Below, in pieces: positions 8,693-18,714 of a DNA stretch of 64,000 nt (position 1 is its first letter; every line of letters starts with the position of its first letter). The DNA is taken from assembly GCA_030430385.1 (NCBI GenBank), contig JAUIFO010000014.1, positions 1-64,000 on the forward strand. The letters run 5' to 3'. The translations under genes were made by a program, and so were the position numbers. The notes below the pieces were generated by a model. The model was not told the DNA's origin. It saw nothing but the letters and a program-made list of their open reading frames with translations, and did not search any database. The DNA is from Bacteroidia bacterium (GTDB lineage Bacteria > Bacteroidota > Bacteroidia > Flavobacteriales > Flavobacteriaceae).

Positions 8693-9382
8693 ATGAGAAG
8701 AGAACACAAACACAAAAGTTGGAATGAAATAAAAACAAATGATTCTTGGGCAATTTTTAAAATCATGGGCGAATTCGTCAATGGTTACGAAAAACTTAGT
8801 AAAATAGGACCTTGCGTTTCTATTTTTGGATCTGCTAGAACAAAACCAGATCATGAATATTACAAGTTGGCTGAAGAGATCGCTACTAAAATTGTAGAAC
8901 ACGGTTATGGTGTGATTACAGGTGGTGGTCCAGGGATTATGGAAGCTGGAAATAAAGGTGCTCATATTGCAGGTGGAACTTCGGTTGGATTAAATATTGA
9001 CTTGCCATTCGAGCAACATGATAATCCGTATATAGATTCTGACAAGAGCTTAGATTTTGATTATTTCTTCGTTCGTAAAGTAATGTTTGTGAAATACTCT
9101 CAAGGATTTGTAGTAATGCCAGGAGGTTTTGGAACTTTAGATGAACTCTTTGAAGCGATGACCTTGATACAAACCAATAAAATTGAAAAATTCCCAATTA
9201 TATTAGTAGGCACCAAATTTTGGGGAGGCTTGATGGATTGGGTAAAATCGACATTGTTAGAAGCTAATAATAATATTAGTCCAGAAGATTTAGATCTAAT
9301 ACACGTAGTTGATACTGCAGATGAAGTGATTTCAATCCTTGAAAGCTTCTTCAACGAATATGGCTTAAGTCCAAATTTCTAA
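8693..9382 (+). CDS. LOG-family nucleotide phosphoribohydrolase (TIGR00730)
   Basis: The 229-residue protein has the lysine-decarboxylase-like/LOG fold. It shows the VSIFGSAR opening, the GVITGGGPGIMEAGNKGA nucleotide loop and the diagnostic PGGFGTLDE motif (PGGxGTxxE). Members hydrolyse nucleoside 5'-monophosphates such as cytokinin riboside monophosphate or AMP to the free base and ribose 5-phosphate; the old label lysine decarboxylase is wrong for this motif. The physiological substrate in this organism is unknown. It follows uvrA by 49 bases on the same strand. Cytoplasmic. Confidence 0.9.
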   Translation: MRREHKHKSWNEIKTNDSWAIFKIMGEFVNGYEKLSKIGPCVSIFGSARTKPDHEYYKLAEEIATKIVEHGYGVITGGGPGIMEAGNKGAHIAGGTSVGLNIDLPFEQHDNPYIDSDKSLDFDYFFVRKVMFVKYSQGFVVMPGGFGTLDELFEAMTLIQTNKIEKFPIILVGTKFWGGLMDWVKSTLLEANNNISPEDLDLIHVVDTADEVISILESFFNEYGLSPNF

Positions 9383-9412
9383 AACCAAACCAACATAACG
9401 TTTACAAAGGCT

Positions 9413-10681
9413 ATGAAAAAGAACATATGCTTGGTGATTTTGTTTTGCTTTTTTACGTACAGCAGTTTGCAAGCACAGGAACGTTTCAAATTGATGTTTT
9501 ACAATCTTTTGAATTTCCCGCTTGAAGATGCTGTACCAAATAGACTTCAGTATTTGGAATTAATCTTAAGTGATTATCAACCTGATCTATTTATGGTTTG
9601 CGAACTCAATAATGAGTCTGGTGCTGATACCATTCTGAATTCATTACAATTCATTAACCCGAATATAGAACGTGCTGTATTTGAATTCAATACGTCTGAT
9701 GACAACGGAAGCAATCAAAATGATCTTCAAAATTTGATTTATTTTGATAGCTCGAAATTCAGCTTAGACAATCAAATCATCGTCACTTCTATTTTTAGAG
9801 ATTTCAATCATTACCGCATGAAGATCAATTCAATAGAATCTGATACAAATCCGATTTTTATTGATATTATCGTCTGTCATTTAAAGGCTTCAAGTGGTAT
9901 CACTAATCAAAATTTAAGGTTAGAGATGGTTGAAGATTTAGTCGCTTATTTAGATACATTGCCTTCAAACAGTAATGTGGTTTTAGCAGGAGATTTAAAT
10001 GTATACACAGATTCTGAACCAGCATTTCAAGAATTGATCGATTCTGAAAACAACAATAACATCGATTTTATAGATCCTGCAAATCGTATTGGTAGTTGGC
10101 ATACCAATTCAAATTATTTGGATGTGATGACGCAATCTACAAGAACACAAACTGGTTTTGGTGGTGCAACTGGAGGATTTGATGATCGTTTCGATTTTAT
10201 AATGACTTCTGAAAATATGCTGACGAATCCAGAGATCATGTATGTTGAAAACACGTATAAAGTCTATGGAAACAATAACAATCCGTCATGCTATAACCAA
10301 GCTATTAATTCTTCTGATTGTGCTGGAGCCGAATATTCAACCTCGATAAGAAATGCTTTACACGATTTTAGTGATCATTTGCCAGTAACCTTAGAATTAG
10401 AGACCAATCAGAGTCTTTCTTTGGAATCATTTGAATTGTCCGATAACATTTCTATTGTTGGTTCAAACCTTATTTCAGATATACTCAAACTAAAATTGCA
10501 TCCTTCTTCTCAAATCGAAACTTTAAGCATAAGAAACCATTTGGGTCAACTTATTAAAACCCTAAGTGTTAAAAATTCGTTATATCTGGAAGAAAATGTG
10601 TCATCTTTATCAAATGGCTTATATTACATCACCACAAACAAAAACATTGCTAGTCCGATAAAATTCATTAAGGTCAATTGA
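9413..10681 (+). CDS. Secreted endonuclease/exonuclease/phosphatase-family protein with T9SS tail
   Basis: The 422-residue protein has a signal peptide (about 1-21, ending LQAQ). An EEP-superfamily catalytic domain follows, with recognisable MFYNLLNF, CELNNESG (metal Glu), VCHLKA, AGDLNVYTDSEP and a final SDHLP histidine motif. These residues build the metal-dependent phosphodiesterase site shared by DNase I and sphingomyelinases. Residues about 340-422 form a type A T9SS sorting domain ending LSNGLYYITTNK...IKFIKVN. It is therefore probably exported to the cell surface or medium as a nuclease; a lipid or sugar phosphate substrate cannot be excluded. The stop overlaps the next gene's start. 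Confidence 0.88.
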   Translation: MKKNICLVILFCFFTYSSLQAQERFKLMFYNLLNFPLEDAVPNRLQYLELILSDYQPDLFMVCELNNESGADTILNSLQFINPNIERAVFEFNTSDDNGSNQNDLQNLIYFDSSKFSLDNQIIVTSIFRDFNHYRMKINSIESDTNPIFIDIIVCHLKASSGITNQNLRLEMVEDLVAYLDTLPSNSNVVLAGDLNVYTDSEPAFQELIDSENNNNIDFIDPANRIGSWHTNSNYLDVMTQSTRTQTGFGGATGGFDDRFDFIMTSENMLTNPEIMYVENTYKVYGNNNNPSCYNQAINSSDCAGAEYSTSIRNALHDFSDHLPVTLELETNQSLSLESFELSDNISIVGSNLISDILKLKLHPSSQIETLSIRNHLGQLIKTLSVKNSLYLEENVSSLSNGLYYITTNKNIASPIKFIKVN

Positions 10682-13533
10682 AAATTGTACGATTACTTAG
10701 TATTGCATACACCTTGTGTGCATCATTGTTAGCTTTTGGTCAAAATAATATTGATCTAAAAGCAAGTTTTGATGTTGAAAATAAAGCCATCAACATTCAG
10801 CAAACCATTAGGTATACGAATACTTCGGAAGACACATTAAATGAGATTTATCTCAACGATTGGAATAATGCCTATTCAAATAAACAAACACCTTTAGCAA
10901 AACGTTTTGAAGAAGAATTTAGCCTTAAAGTACATTTGGCAAAACCGCATCAACGTGGTTATACAACAATCCATTCTATTACTAATGATAACAATCAAAA
11001 CCTTCAGTTTACTTACCCTGAAGCTTTTGTAGATGTTGTAAAAGTAAATCTTGATGCACCTTTATTGCCTTCAGAATCATGTGTCATTAAACTAGAGTAT
11101 CAACTTGTTGTACCAGATGACAGTTTTACTGGATATGGTATTAGCAAGAACATGGAATTCCATTTAAAATATTGGTACCTCACTCCTGCTGTGTATAATG
11201 GTTCGTGGCAGATTTACAGTAATAAGAATTTAGATGATCTATATGTTGAAAAAGCCAATTTGAATTTTGAGATTTCTTTTCCGCTAGGCTATACGTTTGT
11301 TTCAGAATTAAACACAACTGATATCAAACAAACGCAAAACTCGCAAACCATTACATTATCTGGAAAAGATCGTGTAAATACCACATTTGAATTGCTTCGG
11401 TTTTCTGGGTTTAAGTTTGTTCAAACAGACGACTTCAATATCATCTCAGATATTAGCACCAAAGGAATTAATACAAATCAAAAGGCTTTAATCACAGATA
11501 AGATCACACGATTTATCACTGAAAATCTTGGTACTTATCCTCATGAACGTATGCTGATCACTAAAAGTGATTATAAAAAAGATCCGCTTTATGGCTTAAA
11601 TCAATTGCCTGATTTCATTAGACCTTTTCCTGATAGTTTTCAGTATGAGCTTAAACTGCTAAAAACTGCACTGAAGAATTATCTAGACAATACACTTTTA
11701 ATTAATCCACGTAAGGACTATTGGATCAAAGAAGGCATTCAGATTTATTACTTAATGAAATACATAGAAACCTATTATCCTAACACCAAAATGATAGGAA
11801 CTTTGGCCAATATTTGGGGTATTAGAGCGTTTCATGCAGCCGATTTGTATTACAACGAACAGTTTCCGTTGTTTTACATGCAAATGGCAAGAACCAATAG
11901 AGATCAGCCTTTAACAACCTCAAAAGATTCACTATTAAAGTTTAACGCCAACATTGCCAATAAATATAAAGCTGGTGTTGGATTACGTTATTTAGATGAT
12001 TTCGTAAATGGTGATGTTGTTGAGCAAACCATTTCACAATACCTCAATACTGTAAAGCTTAACAAAACCTCGTCATTAGAATTTGAAGAGCTCCTGAAAA
12101 GTAATACTGATAAAAATTTAGATTGGTTTTTTACAGATTATGTTAATACGCGAAAAAAGATTGATTTTAAGATCAAGGATGTTGAAGTTAATGATGATTC
12201 TATCAGTATTACTATAAAAAACAAACGTGATAATAATGTTCCTGTATCATTGTTTACACTTGATAAAGATTCTGTATTAACTAAAACTTGGATTGAAAAT
12301 ATAGGAAAAAGTAAAACCCTCACAATTCCAAAAGAAAACAGTAATAAATTTGCATTAAACTACGACAATACCATACCAGAGTTTAATTTGAGAGATAACT
12401 ACAAAACTCTCAATGGTAATTTCTTAAACAACAAACCGCTACAATTTAGATTGATCCAAGATATTGAAGATCCTTATTACAATCAGATCTTTATGATGCC
12501 TCTTGTTGAATTCAATAATATTTATGACGGACTTACTTTAGGCGGAAAATTCTACAATAAAACCTTATTAAGAAAACGTCTTAACTATAGGATTTCACCA
12601 CAATACGCAACCAATTCAAAAACACTCACTGGAAGCGCTGCAATTAATTACACACACAATCTTGAAGACAGTGGTGATCTCTATGGAATTTCTTATGGTT
12701 TAAGAGCGAGCTATTCCTCTTTTGCTGAAGAAGCTTTTGTAACACGTATTACACCTAGCCTATCATTCAACTTTAGGAATAATAATGATTTTAGAGCTGA
12801 CGAATTCAAAAATTTGAATTTCAGATTTTTAAGTATTAGAAGAGATGTTGGAGATGATACCATTTTTGAAGTCGATAATGATATCGTAGATGAACCCGAT
12901 TACAGTATATTTAATGTGCGCTATATCACAGGAAAGCCTGGAATCATCGATTTCAACCGCTGGTTTTATGACTTACAATTTGCACAGCGTTTTGGTAAAT
13001 TTTCAGTTAATTATGAATACCGAAACTTATCGCAAAGCAACCGACAATTCAATATAAGATTCTTTGCTGGAACCTTCTTATATAATAAAACGGATAGAGA
13101 TTCAGATTTTTTTAGTTTTGCTTTAGATAGACCAACCGATTATCTCTTTGATTATAACTATTTTGGACGCTCGGAATCTTCAGGGATTTTTAGTCAGCAA
13201 ATCATCATAGCAGAAGGCGGATTTAAATCGATGCTCGAAACACCATTTGCAAATCAATGGATGACGACAGTGAATACCAGTACATCTATTTGGAGATACA
13301 TTGAAGCTTATGGAGATATTGGTTTAGTAAAAAACAGAGATCAAAACCCTAAATTTGTGTACGACTCTGGAATACGTCTAAACTTGATCACAGATTATTT
13401 TGAAGTGTATTTTCCAATTTACTCTAATCTTGGATGGGAAGTTGGACAATCCAATTACGAAGAACGCATCCGAATTCTATTTACGCTTGATCCAGGAAGA
13501 TTACTAGGACTATTCAGACGTAAATGGTTTTAA
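10678..13533 (+). CDS. M1 peptidase-like protein with lost HExxH fused to a C-terminal beta-barrel
   Basis: The 951-residue protein has a signal peptide (about 1-21). The first half (to about 500) follows the M1 aminopeptidase plan, including the second glutamate motif as WIKEGIQIY. Where HExxH is expected there is YELKL, so both zinc histidines are missing and peptidase activity is unlikely. The rest (about 560-951) consists of alternating amphipathic strands with many aromatics and ends in RRKWF, as in outer-membrane beta-barrels. It starts at TTG overlapping the TGA of the nuclease gene (TTGA). No internal ATG could replace it without losing the signal peptide. A surface binding or assembly role is inference. 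Confidence 0.75.
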   Translation: MKIVRLLSIAYTLCASLLAFGQNNIDLKASFDVENKAINIQQTIRYTNTSEDTLNEIYLNDWNNAYSNKQTPLAKRFEEEFSLKVHLAKPHQRGYTTIHSITNDNNQNLQFTYPEAFVDVVKVNLDAPLLPSESCVIKLEYQLVVPDDSFTGYGISKNMEFHLKYWYLTPAVYNGSWQIYSNKNLDDLYVEKANLNFEISFPLGYTFVSELNTTDIKQTQNSQTITLSGKDRVNTTFELLRFSGFKFVQTDDFNIISDISTKGINTNQKALITDKITRFITENLGTYPHERMLITKSDYKKDPLYGLNQLPDFIRPFPDSFQYELKLLKTALKNYLDNTLLINPRKDYWIKEGIQIYYLMKYIETYYPNTKMIGTLANIWGIRAFHAADLYYNEQFPLFYMQMARTNRDQPLTTSKDSLLKFNANIANKYKAGVGLRYLDDFVNGDVVEQTISQYLNTVKLNKTSSLEFEELLKSNTDKNLDWFFTDYVNTRKKIDFKIKDVEVNDDSISITIKNKRDNNVPVSLFTLDKDSVLTKTWIENIGKSKTLTIPKENSNKFALNYDNTIPEFNLRDNYKTLNGNFLNNKPLQFRLIQDIEDPYYNQIFMMPLVEFNNIYDGLTLGGKFYNKTLLRKRLNYRISPQYATNSKTLTGSAAINYTHNLEDSGDLYGISYGLRASYSSFAEEAFVTRITPSLSFNFRNNNDFRADEFKNLNFRFLSIRRDVGDDTIFEVDNDIVDEPDYSIFNVRYITGKPGIIDFNRWFYDLQFAQRFGKFSVNYEYRNLSQSNRQFNIRFFAGTFLYNKTDRDSDFFSFALDRPTDYLFDYNYFGRSESSGIFSQQIIIAEGGFKSMLETPFANQWMTTVNTSTSIWRYIEAYGDIGLVKNRDQNPKFVYDSGIRLNLITDYFEVYFPIYSNLGWEVGQSNYEERIRILFTLDPGRLLGLFRRKWF

Positions 13534-13542
13534 AATATTCTT

Positions 13543-13560
13543 AACGAAAACTCGTTTTTT
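13543..13560 (+). terminator. Weak intrinsic terminator
   Basis: A 5-base stem AACGA/TCGTT with a 4-base loop is followed by T4, ten bases after the barrel protein stop. The stem is short, so this is a tentative call. Confidence 0.35.
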
Positions 13561-13635
13561 ATCTACATATTGTTAATATCATAAAAAATACATTGTTTTT
13601 GTGATAATAATTCAAAACAATAACAAAAATTGACG

Positions 13636-13666
13636 TTGTAAAACATCTAAAGTTTAGCTAAATTTG
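13636..13666 (+). promoter_or_regulatory. Promoter with -33 TTG and -7 TAAATTTG
   Basis: TTG at 13636-13638 is followed after 20 bases by TAAATTTG (13659-13666), an exact TAnnTTTG box at the spacing used by Bacteroidota housekeeping sigma factor. The E1 gene starts 19 bases downstream of the box. Confidence 0.75.
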
Positions 13667-13685
13667 TAACTTATAATATAAGACT

Positions 13686-16097
13686 ATGCAAACCAATACT
13701 GAAACCAAAACTGACTTAACATTTGAGGATTTCAAAACAGAAGTTCTTAATGACTACAGAATTGCTTTAACGAGTAGAGAATGTAGTTTGTTAGGACGAC
13801 GTGAAGTATTAACTGGGAAGGCTAAATTTGGCATTTTTGGAGATGGTAAAGAAGTGCCTCAATTGGCTTGGGCTAAAGTGTTCAAGAATGGTGATTTTAG
13901 ATCAGGTTATTACAGAGATCAAACCTTTATGATGGCAATTGGTCATTTGAACATTGAACAGTTTTTTGCTGGGTTGTATGCCAATACAGACATTTCTCAA
14001 GAGCCTATGTCTGGTGGTCGTCAAATGGGAGGTCATTTTGGAACGCATAGCTTAGATCATAATGGTCAATGGAAAGATTTAACAGCACAGAAAAACTCAA
14101 GTGCAGACATCTCTCCTACTGCTGGTCAAATGCCTCGTCTTCTAGGCTTAGCACAAGCTTCTAAAATCTACAGACATGTTGATGGTATTGATACGTCAAA
14201 CTTTTCAAATAATGGTAATGAAATTGCTTGGGGAACTATTGGTAATGCTAGTACAAGCGAAGGATTATTCTTTGAAACCATAAATGCAGCTGGTGTTTTA
14301 CAAGTACCAATGGTCATTAATATTTGGGATGATGAATACGGAATTTCAGTACACGCTAAACACCAAACCACTAAAGAAAATATTTCTGAAATATTAAAAG
14401 GTCTTCAAAAGGATGACGACCAAAAAGGTTATGAGATCTTAAGAGTTAATGGATGGGATTATCCTGCACTTGTGGATACTTATCAAAAGGCTGAAAAGAT
14501 TGCTAGAGAAGAACATGTTCCTGTGCTCATTCATGTGTTAGAACTTACACAACCTCAAGGACATTCTACTTCAGGATCTCATGAACGTTACAAGAGCAAA
14601 GAACGTTTAGAATGGGAAGCCGAATATGACTGTGTTGCTCAAATGAAACAATGGTTGATCAATAACAACATTGCTTCAGAAGACGAATTAGACGCGCTGC
14701 ACAAAACAATTAAGAAAGAAGTCAGAGATGGCAAAAAGGCAGCTTGGAACAATTACTTAAAACCTATTAAAGCTGAACACCAAGACGCTATTGCTATTTT
14801 ACATGAACTTGCAGACTCAAGCGCTAATAAAGTATTTATTAATAAAATCGTTAACGATCTAAGCAGTATAGAAGAACCTATTAGAAAGGATATTGCTTCT
14901 GCTATTCGAAAAGCATTACGTTATGTCGTTTCTGAAACGTCTTTAGCAAAAGAAAACGCGCAAATTTGGATCAATAACTATATGGCAAGCATTCAACCTG
15001 ATTATAGTTCGCATTTATTTAGCGAATCAGATCAAGCGGCTAAACATATTGAAGAGGTCATACCAACTTACGATGCAAATGCTGAAGACGTTGATGGAAG
15101 AATTATCATTAGAGATAATTTTGATGCCATTTTTAATAAGTATCCAGAAGCGTTAGTGTTTGGTGAAGATGCTGGAAATATTGGTGATGTAAATCAGGGC
15201 TTAGAAGGTTTACAGGAAAAGTATGGCGAATTAAGAGTTGCCGATTCTGGAATTAGAGAAGCTACTATTCTCGGACAAGGGATTGGAATGGCAATGCGTG
15301 GTCTTAGACCTATTGCTGAAATTCAGTACTTAGATTACATTTTGTATGCCTTACAAATTATGAGTGATGATCTGGCAACATTACATTACAGAACAAAAGG
15401 AAAACAAAAAGCGCCTTTAATTGTAAGAACTCGCGGACACCGATTAGAAGGTATTTGGCACTCTGGTTCGCAATTAGGAGGTGTGATAAATCTCATTAGA
15501 GGTATTCATGTTTTAGTTCCAAGAAATATGACAAAAGCTGCTGGTTTTTACAACACACTACTTGAAGCTGATGAACCAGCACTTATTATTGAATGTTTAA
15601 ACGGTTATCGTCTTAAAGAAAAAATGCCAACTAATATTGGTGCGTTTAAGACACCTATTGGTGTTGTAGAAACCGTTAAAGAAGGTTCAGACATCACACT
15701 TGTATCTTATGGTTCTACTTTGAGAATTGTTGAACAAACTGCAAAAGAACTTCTTGAAGTTGGTATTGATGCTGAAGTAATCGACATCCAGTCCTTGCTT
15801 CCTTTTGATCTGAATCACGACATTGTTAAAAGCGTTGCTAAAACGAACAGGCTAATGATCATTGATGAGGATGTACCTGGAGGCGCTTCGGCATATATTC
15901 TAAATGAAATTATAAACACTCAAAATGCGTTTCAGTACTTAGATAGTCAGCCAAAAACCTTAACAGCAAAACAACATCGTCCAGCTTATGGTACAGATGG
16001 TGATTATTTTTCAAAACCTTCAGCAGAAGATATTTTTGAAGCTGTCTATGAGGTGATGCATGAGGTCAATCCGACAGACTATCCTAAATTACGATAG
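13686..16097 (+). CDS. Fused E1 alpha/beta 2-oxoacid (2-oxoisovalerate-type) dehydrogenase
   Basis: The 803-residue protein joins both E1 subunits in one chain. Residues about 20-370 are the alpha-type thiamine diphosphate domain, with YYRDQTFMMA, GGRQMGGHFG and the GNASTSEGLFFET cofactor stretch. Residues about 460-800 are the transketolase-like beta part (VFGEDAGNIGDVNQGLEGLQ, RTRGHR, DEDVPGGASAYI). E1 decarboxylates a 2-oxoacid and passes the acyl group to lipoyl-E2; branched-chain acids are the likely substrates by family, giving precursors for the iso-branched fatty acids typical of flavobacteria (inference). No E2 or E3 gene lies next to it. It has its own promoter and a strong terminator after it. 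Confidence 0.9.
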   Translation: MQTNTETKTDLTFEDFKTEVLNDYRIALTSRECSLLGRREVLTGKAKFGIFGDGKEVPQLAWAKVFKNGDFRSGYYRDQTFMMAIGHLNIEQFFAGLYANTDISQEPMSGGRQMGGHFGTHSLDHNGQWKDLTAQKNSSADISPTAGQMPRLLGLAQASKIYRHVDGIDTSNFSNNGNEIAWGTIGNASTSEGLFFETINAAGVLQVPMVINIWDDEYGISVHAKHQTTKENISEILKGLQKDDDQKGYEILRVNGWDYPALVDTYQKAEKIAREEHVPVLIHVLELTQPQGHSTSGSHERYKSKERLEWEAEYDCVAQMKQWLINNNIASEDELDALHKTIKKEVRDGKKAAWNNYLKPIKAEHQDAIAILHELADSSANKVFINKIVNDLSSIEEPIRKDIASAIRKALRYVVSETSLAKENAQIWINNYMASIQPDYSSHLFSESDQAAKHIEEVIPTYDANAEDVDGRIIIRDNFDAIFNKYPEALVFGEDAGNIGDVNQGLEGLQEKYGELRVADSGIREATILGQGIGMAMRGLRPIAEIQYLDYILYALQIMSDDLATLHYRTKGKQKAPLIVRTRGHRLEGIWHSGSQLGGVINLIRGIHVLVPRNMTKAAGFYNTLLEADEPALIIECLNGYRLKEKMPTNIGAFKTPIGVVETVKEGSDITLVSYGSTLRIVEQTAKELLEVGIDAEVIDIQSLLPFDLNHDIVKSVAKTNRLMIIDEDVPGGASAYILNEIINTQNAFQYLDSQPKTLTAKQHRPAYGTDGDYFSKPSAEDIFEAVYEVMHEVNPTDYPKLR

Positions 16098-16212
16098 GAG
16101 TTTTATCGCTTTAATTACAATCAAAGTAACTAATAAGCATTCTATTCTATAATTTCTGAAGAGCATCATGCTTTTATAAATTACATACAGACGATATAAA
16201 AAATCAATCTGT

Positions 16213-16241
16213 AAAACCATCATACTCTTGATGGTTTTTTT
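16213..16241 (+). terminator. Intrinsic terminator after the E1 dehydrogenase gene
   Basis: A perfect 10-base stem AAAACCATCA/TGATGGTTTT with a 6-base loop is followed by more T residues. It lies 115 bases after the E1 stop and 25 before the methyltransferase start, separating the two transcription units. Confidence 0.85.
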
Positions 16242-16265
16242 ATATTTATACAAAACAACCAAACC

Positions 16266-17870
16266 ATGCTTTCAAAACAATACAAACAACGTTTAAGAGC
16301 TACAATCTTTAGACATCTAGATGGTATTGCAACTGCAACATCTGCTACAGCGCTTCACAACAAAGGTGTTTTAGATTTTATTTTAGAACAGCAAAAGGTT
16401 TCGTTAGAAGATCTCACTTCTAAGTTTAATGCTAATGAAGGCTATCTTAATGTTGCGCTACGAATTTTATGTTCTCAAGGTTGGCTTGTACAACATTTAG
16501 ATAATGCTTCAGATACTGTGTCTTATGAAGTGAATGAAAAAAGTGCACCTGCTTTTAAATTCATACCACATTATCAAGAAGCAGTTAACTTACTCAATTA
16601 CACTGAAAAACTTCACAATCAACCTATTGGTATTGACGCATTTAACGCCTTAGAAAAAGTGTTTCATTCCTTTGAAACTAGATATGGATTAGATCCTGAA
16701 GATGAATCTTCTATCGATTACCAGATCCTTAAACATATTGAAGGTGTTATTATTGCACCTATAATTGTAAGACTCGGAATGAATGGCTTGTTTCATAAAT
16801 ATTTTATGGAAGCTTCATTTACTGCGGAAGAATACCATCAAAACCCAGAGAGCTTTAAAAAAATATTAGACTTCTTTTCGCATTTGGGTTGGTTCAAAAA
16901 AGGAAAGAATACTTATAGTTTCACCAATGAAGGTTTATTTTTTGCAAAACGTGCAAGCGCATACGGTGTTACAGTCTCTTACTTGCCTACTTTCATTAAA
17001 TTAAACGATCTCATATTTGGTAATCCTGAAGTTTTAAGAACCTCATCACCAGATGAAACCGAAAAACATGTACATCGTGAAATGAATGTTTGGGGAAGTG
17101 GTGGCGCGCACTCCACCTATTTTAAAGTGGTAGATGAAGTAATCATTAAACTTTTCAATAAACCTATTGAAGAGCAACCTAAAGGTATCTTAGATATGGG
17201 TTGCGGTAATGGCGCGTTTATTCAACATATTTTTGACGTTATTGAGTATCAAACCAAACGTGGGAAACTCTTAGATGAGCATCCACTCTTATTGGTTGGT
17301 GCCGATTTCAATAAAGCGGCCTTAAAAGTTACAAGAGCAAACCTCATCAAAGCAGATATTTGGGCTAAGGTTATTTGGGGCGATATTGGAAGACCTGATA
17401 TTTTGGCGCGTGATTTAAAAGACGATTACGATATTGACTTGAAGGACTTGCTTAATGTTAGAACGTTTTTAGACCATAATCGTATTTGGGAAAATCCAAC
17501 CACGACTACAGATCGCGTGAGCGATTCTTCAGGAGCTTATGCGTCATTAGGAAAACGATTAAGCAATAATCTTGTTGAAGATTCTCTGTTAGAACATTTA
17601 AGTAAATGGAAACCTTATGTGGAACGCTTTGGTTTATTGATGATTGAATTACACACGGCAAAGCCTGAGTTGGTGGCACAAAACATTGGCAAAACAGCTT
17701 CAACAGCTTACGATGGTACACATGGCTACAGTGATCAATATATTCTTGAAGTTGATGTTTTTAATAAGATCGCAAAAGAAGCAGGTCTGCATCCTGATCC
17801 GAACTACTTTGCTAAGTTTCCAAATAGTGACTTAGCTACTGTTAGTGTTAACCTTCTGAAAGGTAAATAA
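16266..17870 (+). CDS. Class I SAM-dependent methyltransferase with N-terminal winged-helix region
   Basis: In this 534-residue protein the S-adenosylmethionine motif I, ILDMGCGNGAF, is at about residues 306-316. It is followed by a GADFNKAALK acidic-loop strand and a WGDIGRPD motif. The first 100 residues look like the dimerisation/winged-helix domain of O-methyltransferases (a KGVLDFIL helix and a NEGYLNVALRILCSQGWL HTH). At 534 residues it is much longer than typical 330-residue O-methyltransferases, with a second helical HTH-like repeat before the catalytic part. The substrate is unknown. It heads a three-gene operon with a DUF202 membrane protein (1-base gap) and a small unknown protein. 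Confidence 0.8.
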   Translation: MLSKQYKQRLRATIFRHLDGIATATSATALHNKGVLDFILEQQKVSLEDLTSKFNANEGYLNVALRILCSQGWLVQHLDNASDTVSYEVNEKSAPAFKFIPHYQEAVNLLNYTEKLHNQPIGIDAFNALEKVFHSFETRYGLDPEDESSIDYQILKHIEGVIIAPIIVRLGMNGLFHKYFMEASFTAEEYHQNPESFKKILDFFSHLGWFKKGKNTYSFTNEGLFFAKRASAYGVTVSYLPTFIKLNDLIFGNPEVLRTSSPDETEKHVHREMNVWGSGGAHSTYFKVVDEVIIKLFNKPIEEQPKGILDMGCGNGAFIQHIFDVIEYQTKRGKLLDEHPLLLVGADFNKAALKVTRANLIKADIWAKVIWGDIGRPDILARDLKDDYDIDLKDLLNVRTFLDHNRIWENPTTTTDRVSDSSGAYASLGKRLSNNLVEDSLLEHLSKWKPYVERFGLLMIELHTAKPELVAQNIGKTASTAYDGTHGYSDQYILEVDVFNKIAKEAGLHPDPNYFAKFPNSDLATVSVNLLKGK

Positions 17871-17871
17871 T

Positions 17872-18135
17872 ATGGAAGAACAACATCCATTAATCACAAG
17901 AGACTGGTTGGCCATAGAGCGTACCAAATTAGCAAACGAAAGAACGTTTCTAGCTTACTTCAGAACCTTCATCGTCTTTTTAGGTACAGGACTCACTGTA
18001 ATAAAAATTGAATTTTTTTCAGATTTAAAGACCTTCGGAATTGCACTCCTTTTTATGTCGCCAATCATTTTGATAATTGGATTGATTCGTTTAATTCGGG
18101 TAAAACAAACCATCAGAAAACACTATAAAGTTTGA
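17872..18135 (+). CDS. DUF202 family small membrane protein
   Basis: The 87-residue protein matches the DUF202 pattern: a charged N-terminus with RDWLAIERTKLANERTFLAYFRT, then two transmembrane helices (about 39-56 and 61-77) and a short basic tail. The family (YidH-like) has no agreed biochemical role. The preceding gene ends one base before its ATG region, and the next gene starts within its stop codon, so all three are probably translated from one message. Confidence 0.88.
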   Translation: MEEQHPLITRDWLAIERTKLANERTFLAYFRTFIVFLGTGLTVIKIEFFSDLKTFGIALLFMSPIILIIGLIRLIRVKQTIRKHYKV

Positions 18136-18611
18136 AAGCAGTATCTGTCGTTACCATTAAAAAAGAATTGCAACATCGTTCTCAAGACGAATTAATACAA
18201 CTGTGTTTACGGTTATCTAAATTCAAAAAAGAAAACAAAGAACTCCTTACCTATTTATTGTTTGAAGCGCATGATGAATCTGGTTATATTGAAACCGTTA
18301 AAATGGAAATAGATGAGCAGTTCAATACTATAAACACAAACAGTTATTTTTATATCAAAAAGAGTGTCCGAAAAATTTTAAGACACATAAAAAAGTACGC
18401 GCGTTATTCTTTGAAAAAAGAAACCGAAGCTGAGCTTCTACTCTATTTTTGCGAAAAACTGAGACACTTTCAACCTTCAATTAAGCGAAACACCACACTC
18501 ATCAATATCTATAATCGACAATTAGCTTTAGTTGAAAAGATCATTACCAAATTACATGAAGATCTGCAATACGATTATGGCGTTCAAGTTGAAGAATTGG
18601 GATACATGTAA
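18132..18611 (+). CDS. Conserved hypothetical helical protein
   Basis: The 159-residue protein is rich in lysine and leucine and predicted all-helical, without signal peptide or membrane segment. The first half has QDELIQLCLRLSKFKKENKELLTYLLFEAHDE, which resembles helical repeat proteins; no named domain is recognised. The proposed start is TTG, overlapping the TGA of the DUF202 gene (TTGA). The next Met is about 57 codons in, so the TTG start is favoured. Function cannot be assigned. The operon context links it to the methyltransferase and the DUF202 membrane protein. Confidence 0.7.
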   Translation: MKAVSVVTIKKELQHRSQDELIQLCLRLSKFKKENKELLTYLLFEAHDESGYIETVKMEIDEQFNTINTNSYFYIKKSVRKILRHIKKYARYSLKKETEAELLLYFCEKLRHFQPSIKRNTTLINIYNRQLALVEKIITKLHEDLQYDYGVQVEELGYM

Positions 18612-18714
18612 CAACAAACGCTAAGCGACTTACTAATTTTAAGCTTATATAATTAACACACAGTTTATTAAGTTCAGGATAATTTTTTATTTTTATTAAA
18701 AATCCTGTCCTTGC

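Noticed and set aside
18675..18707. Hairpin CAGGAT/ATCCTG in front of the FG-GAP gene
   Set aside because: The stem is six bases with a loop of over 20 AT-rich bases and no T-run; stability and role are doubtful.
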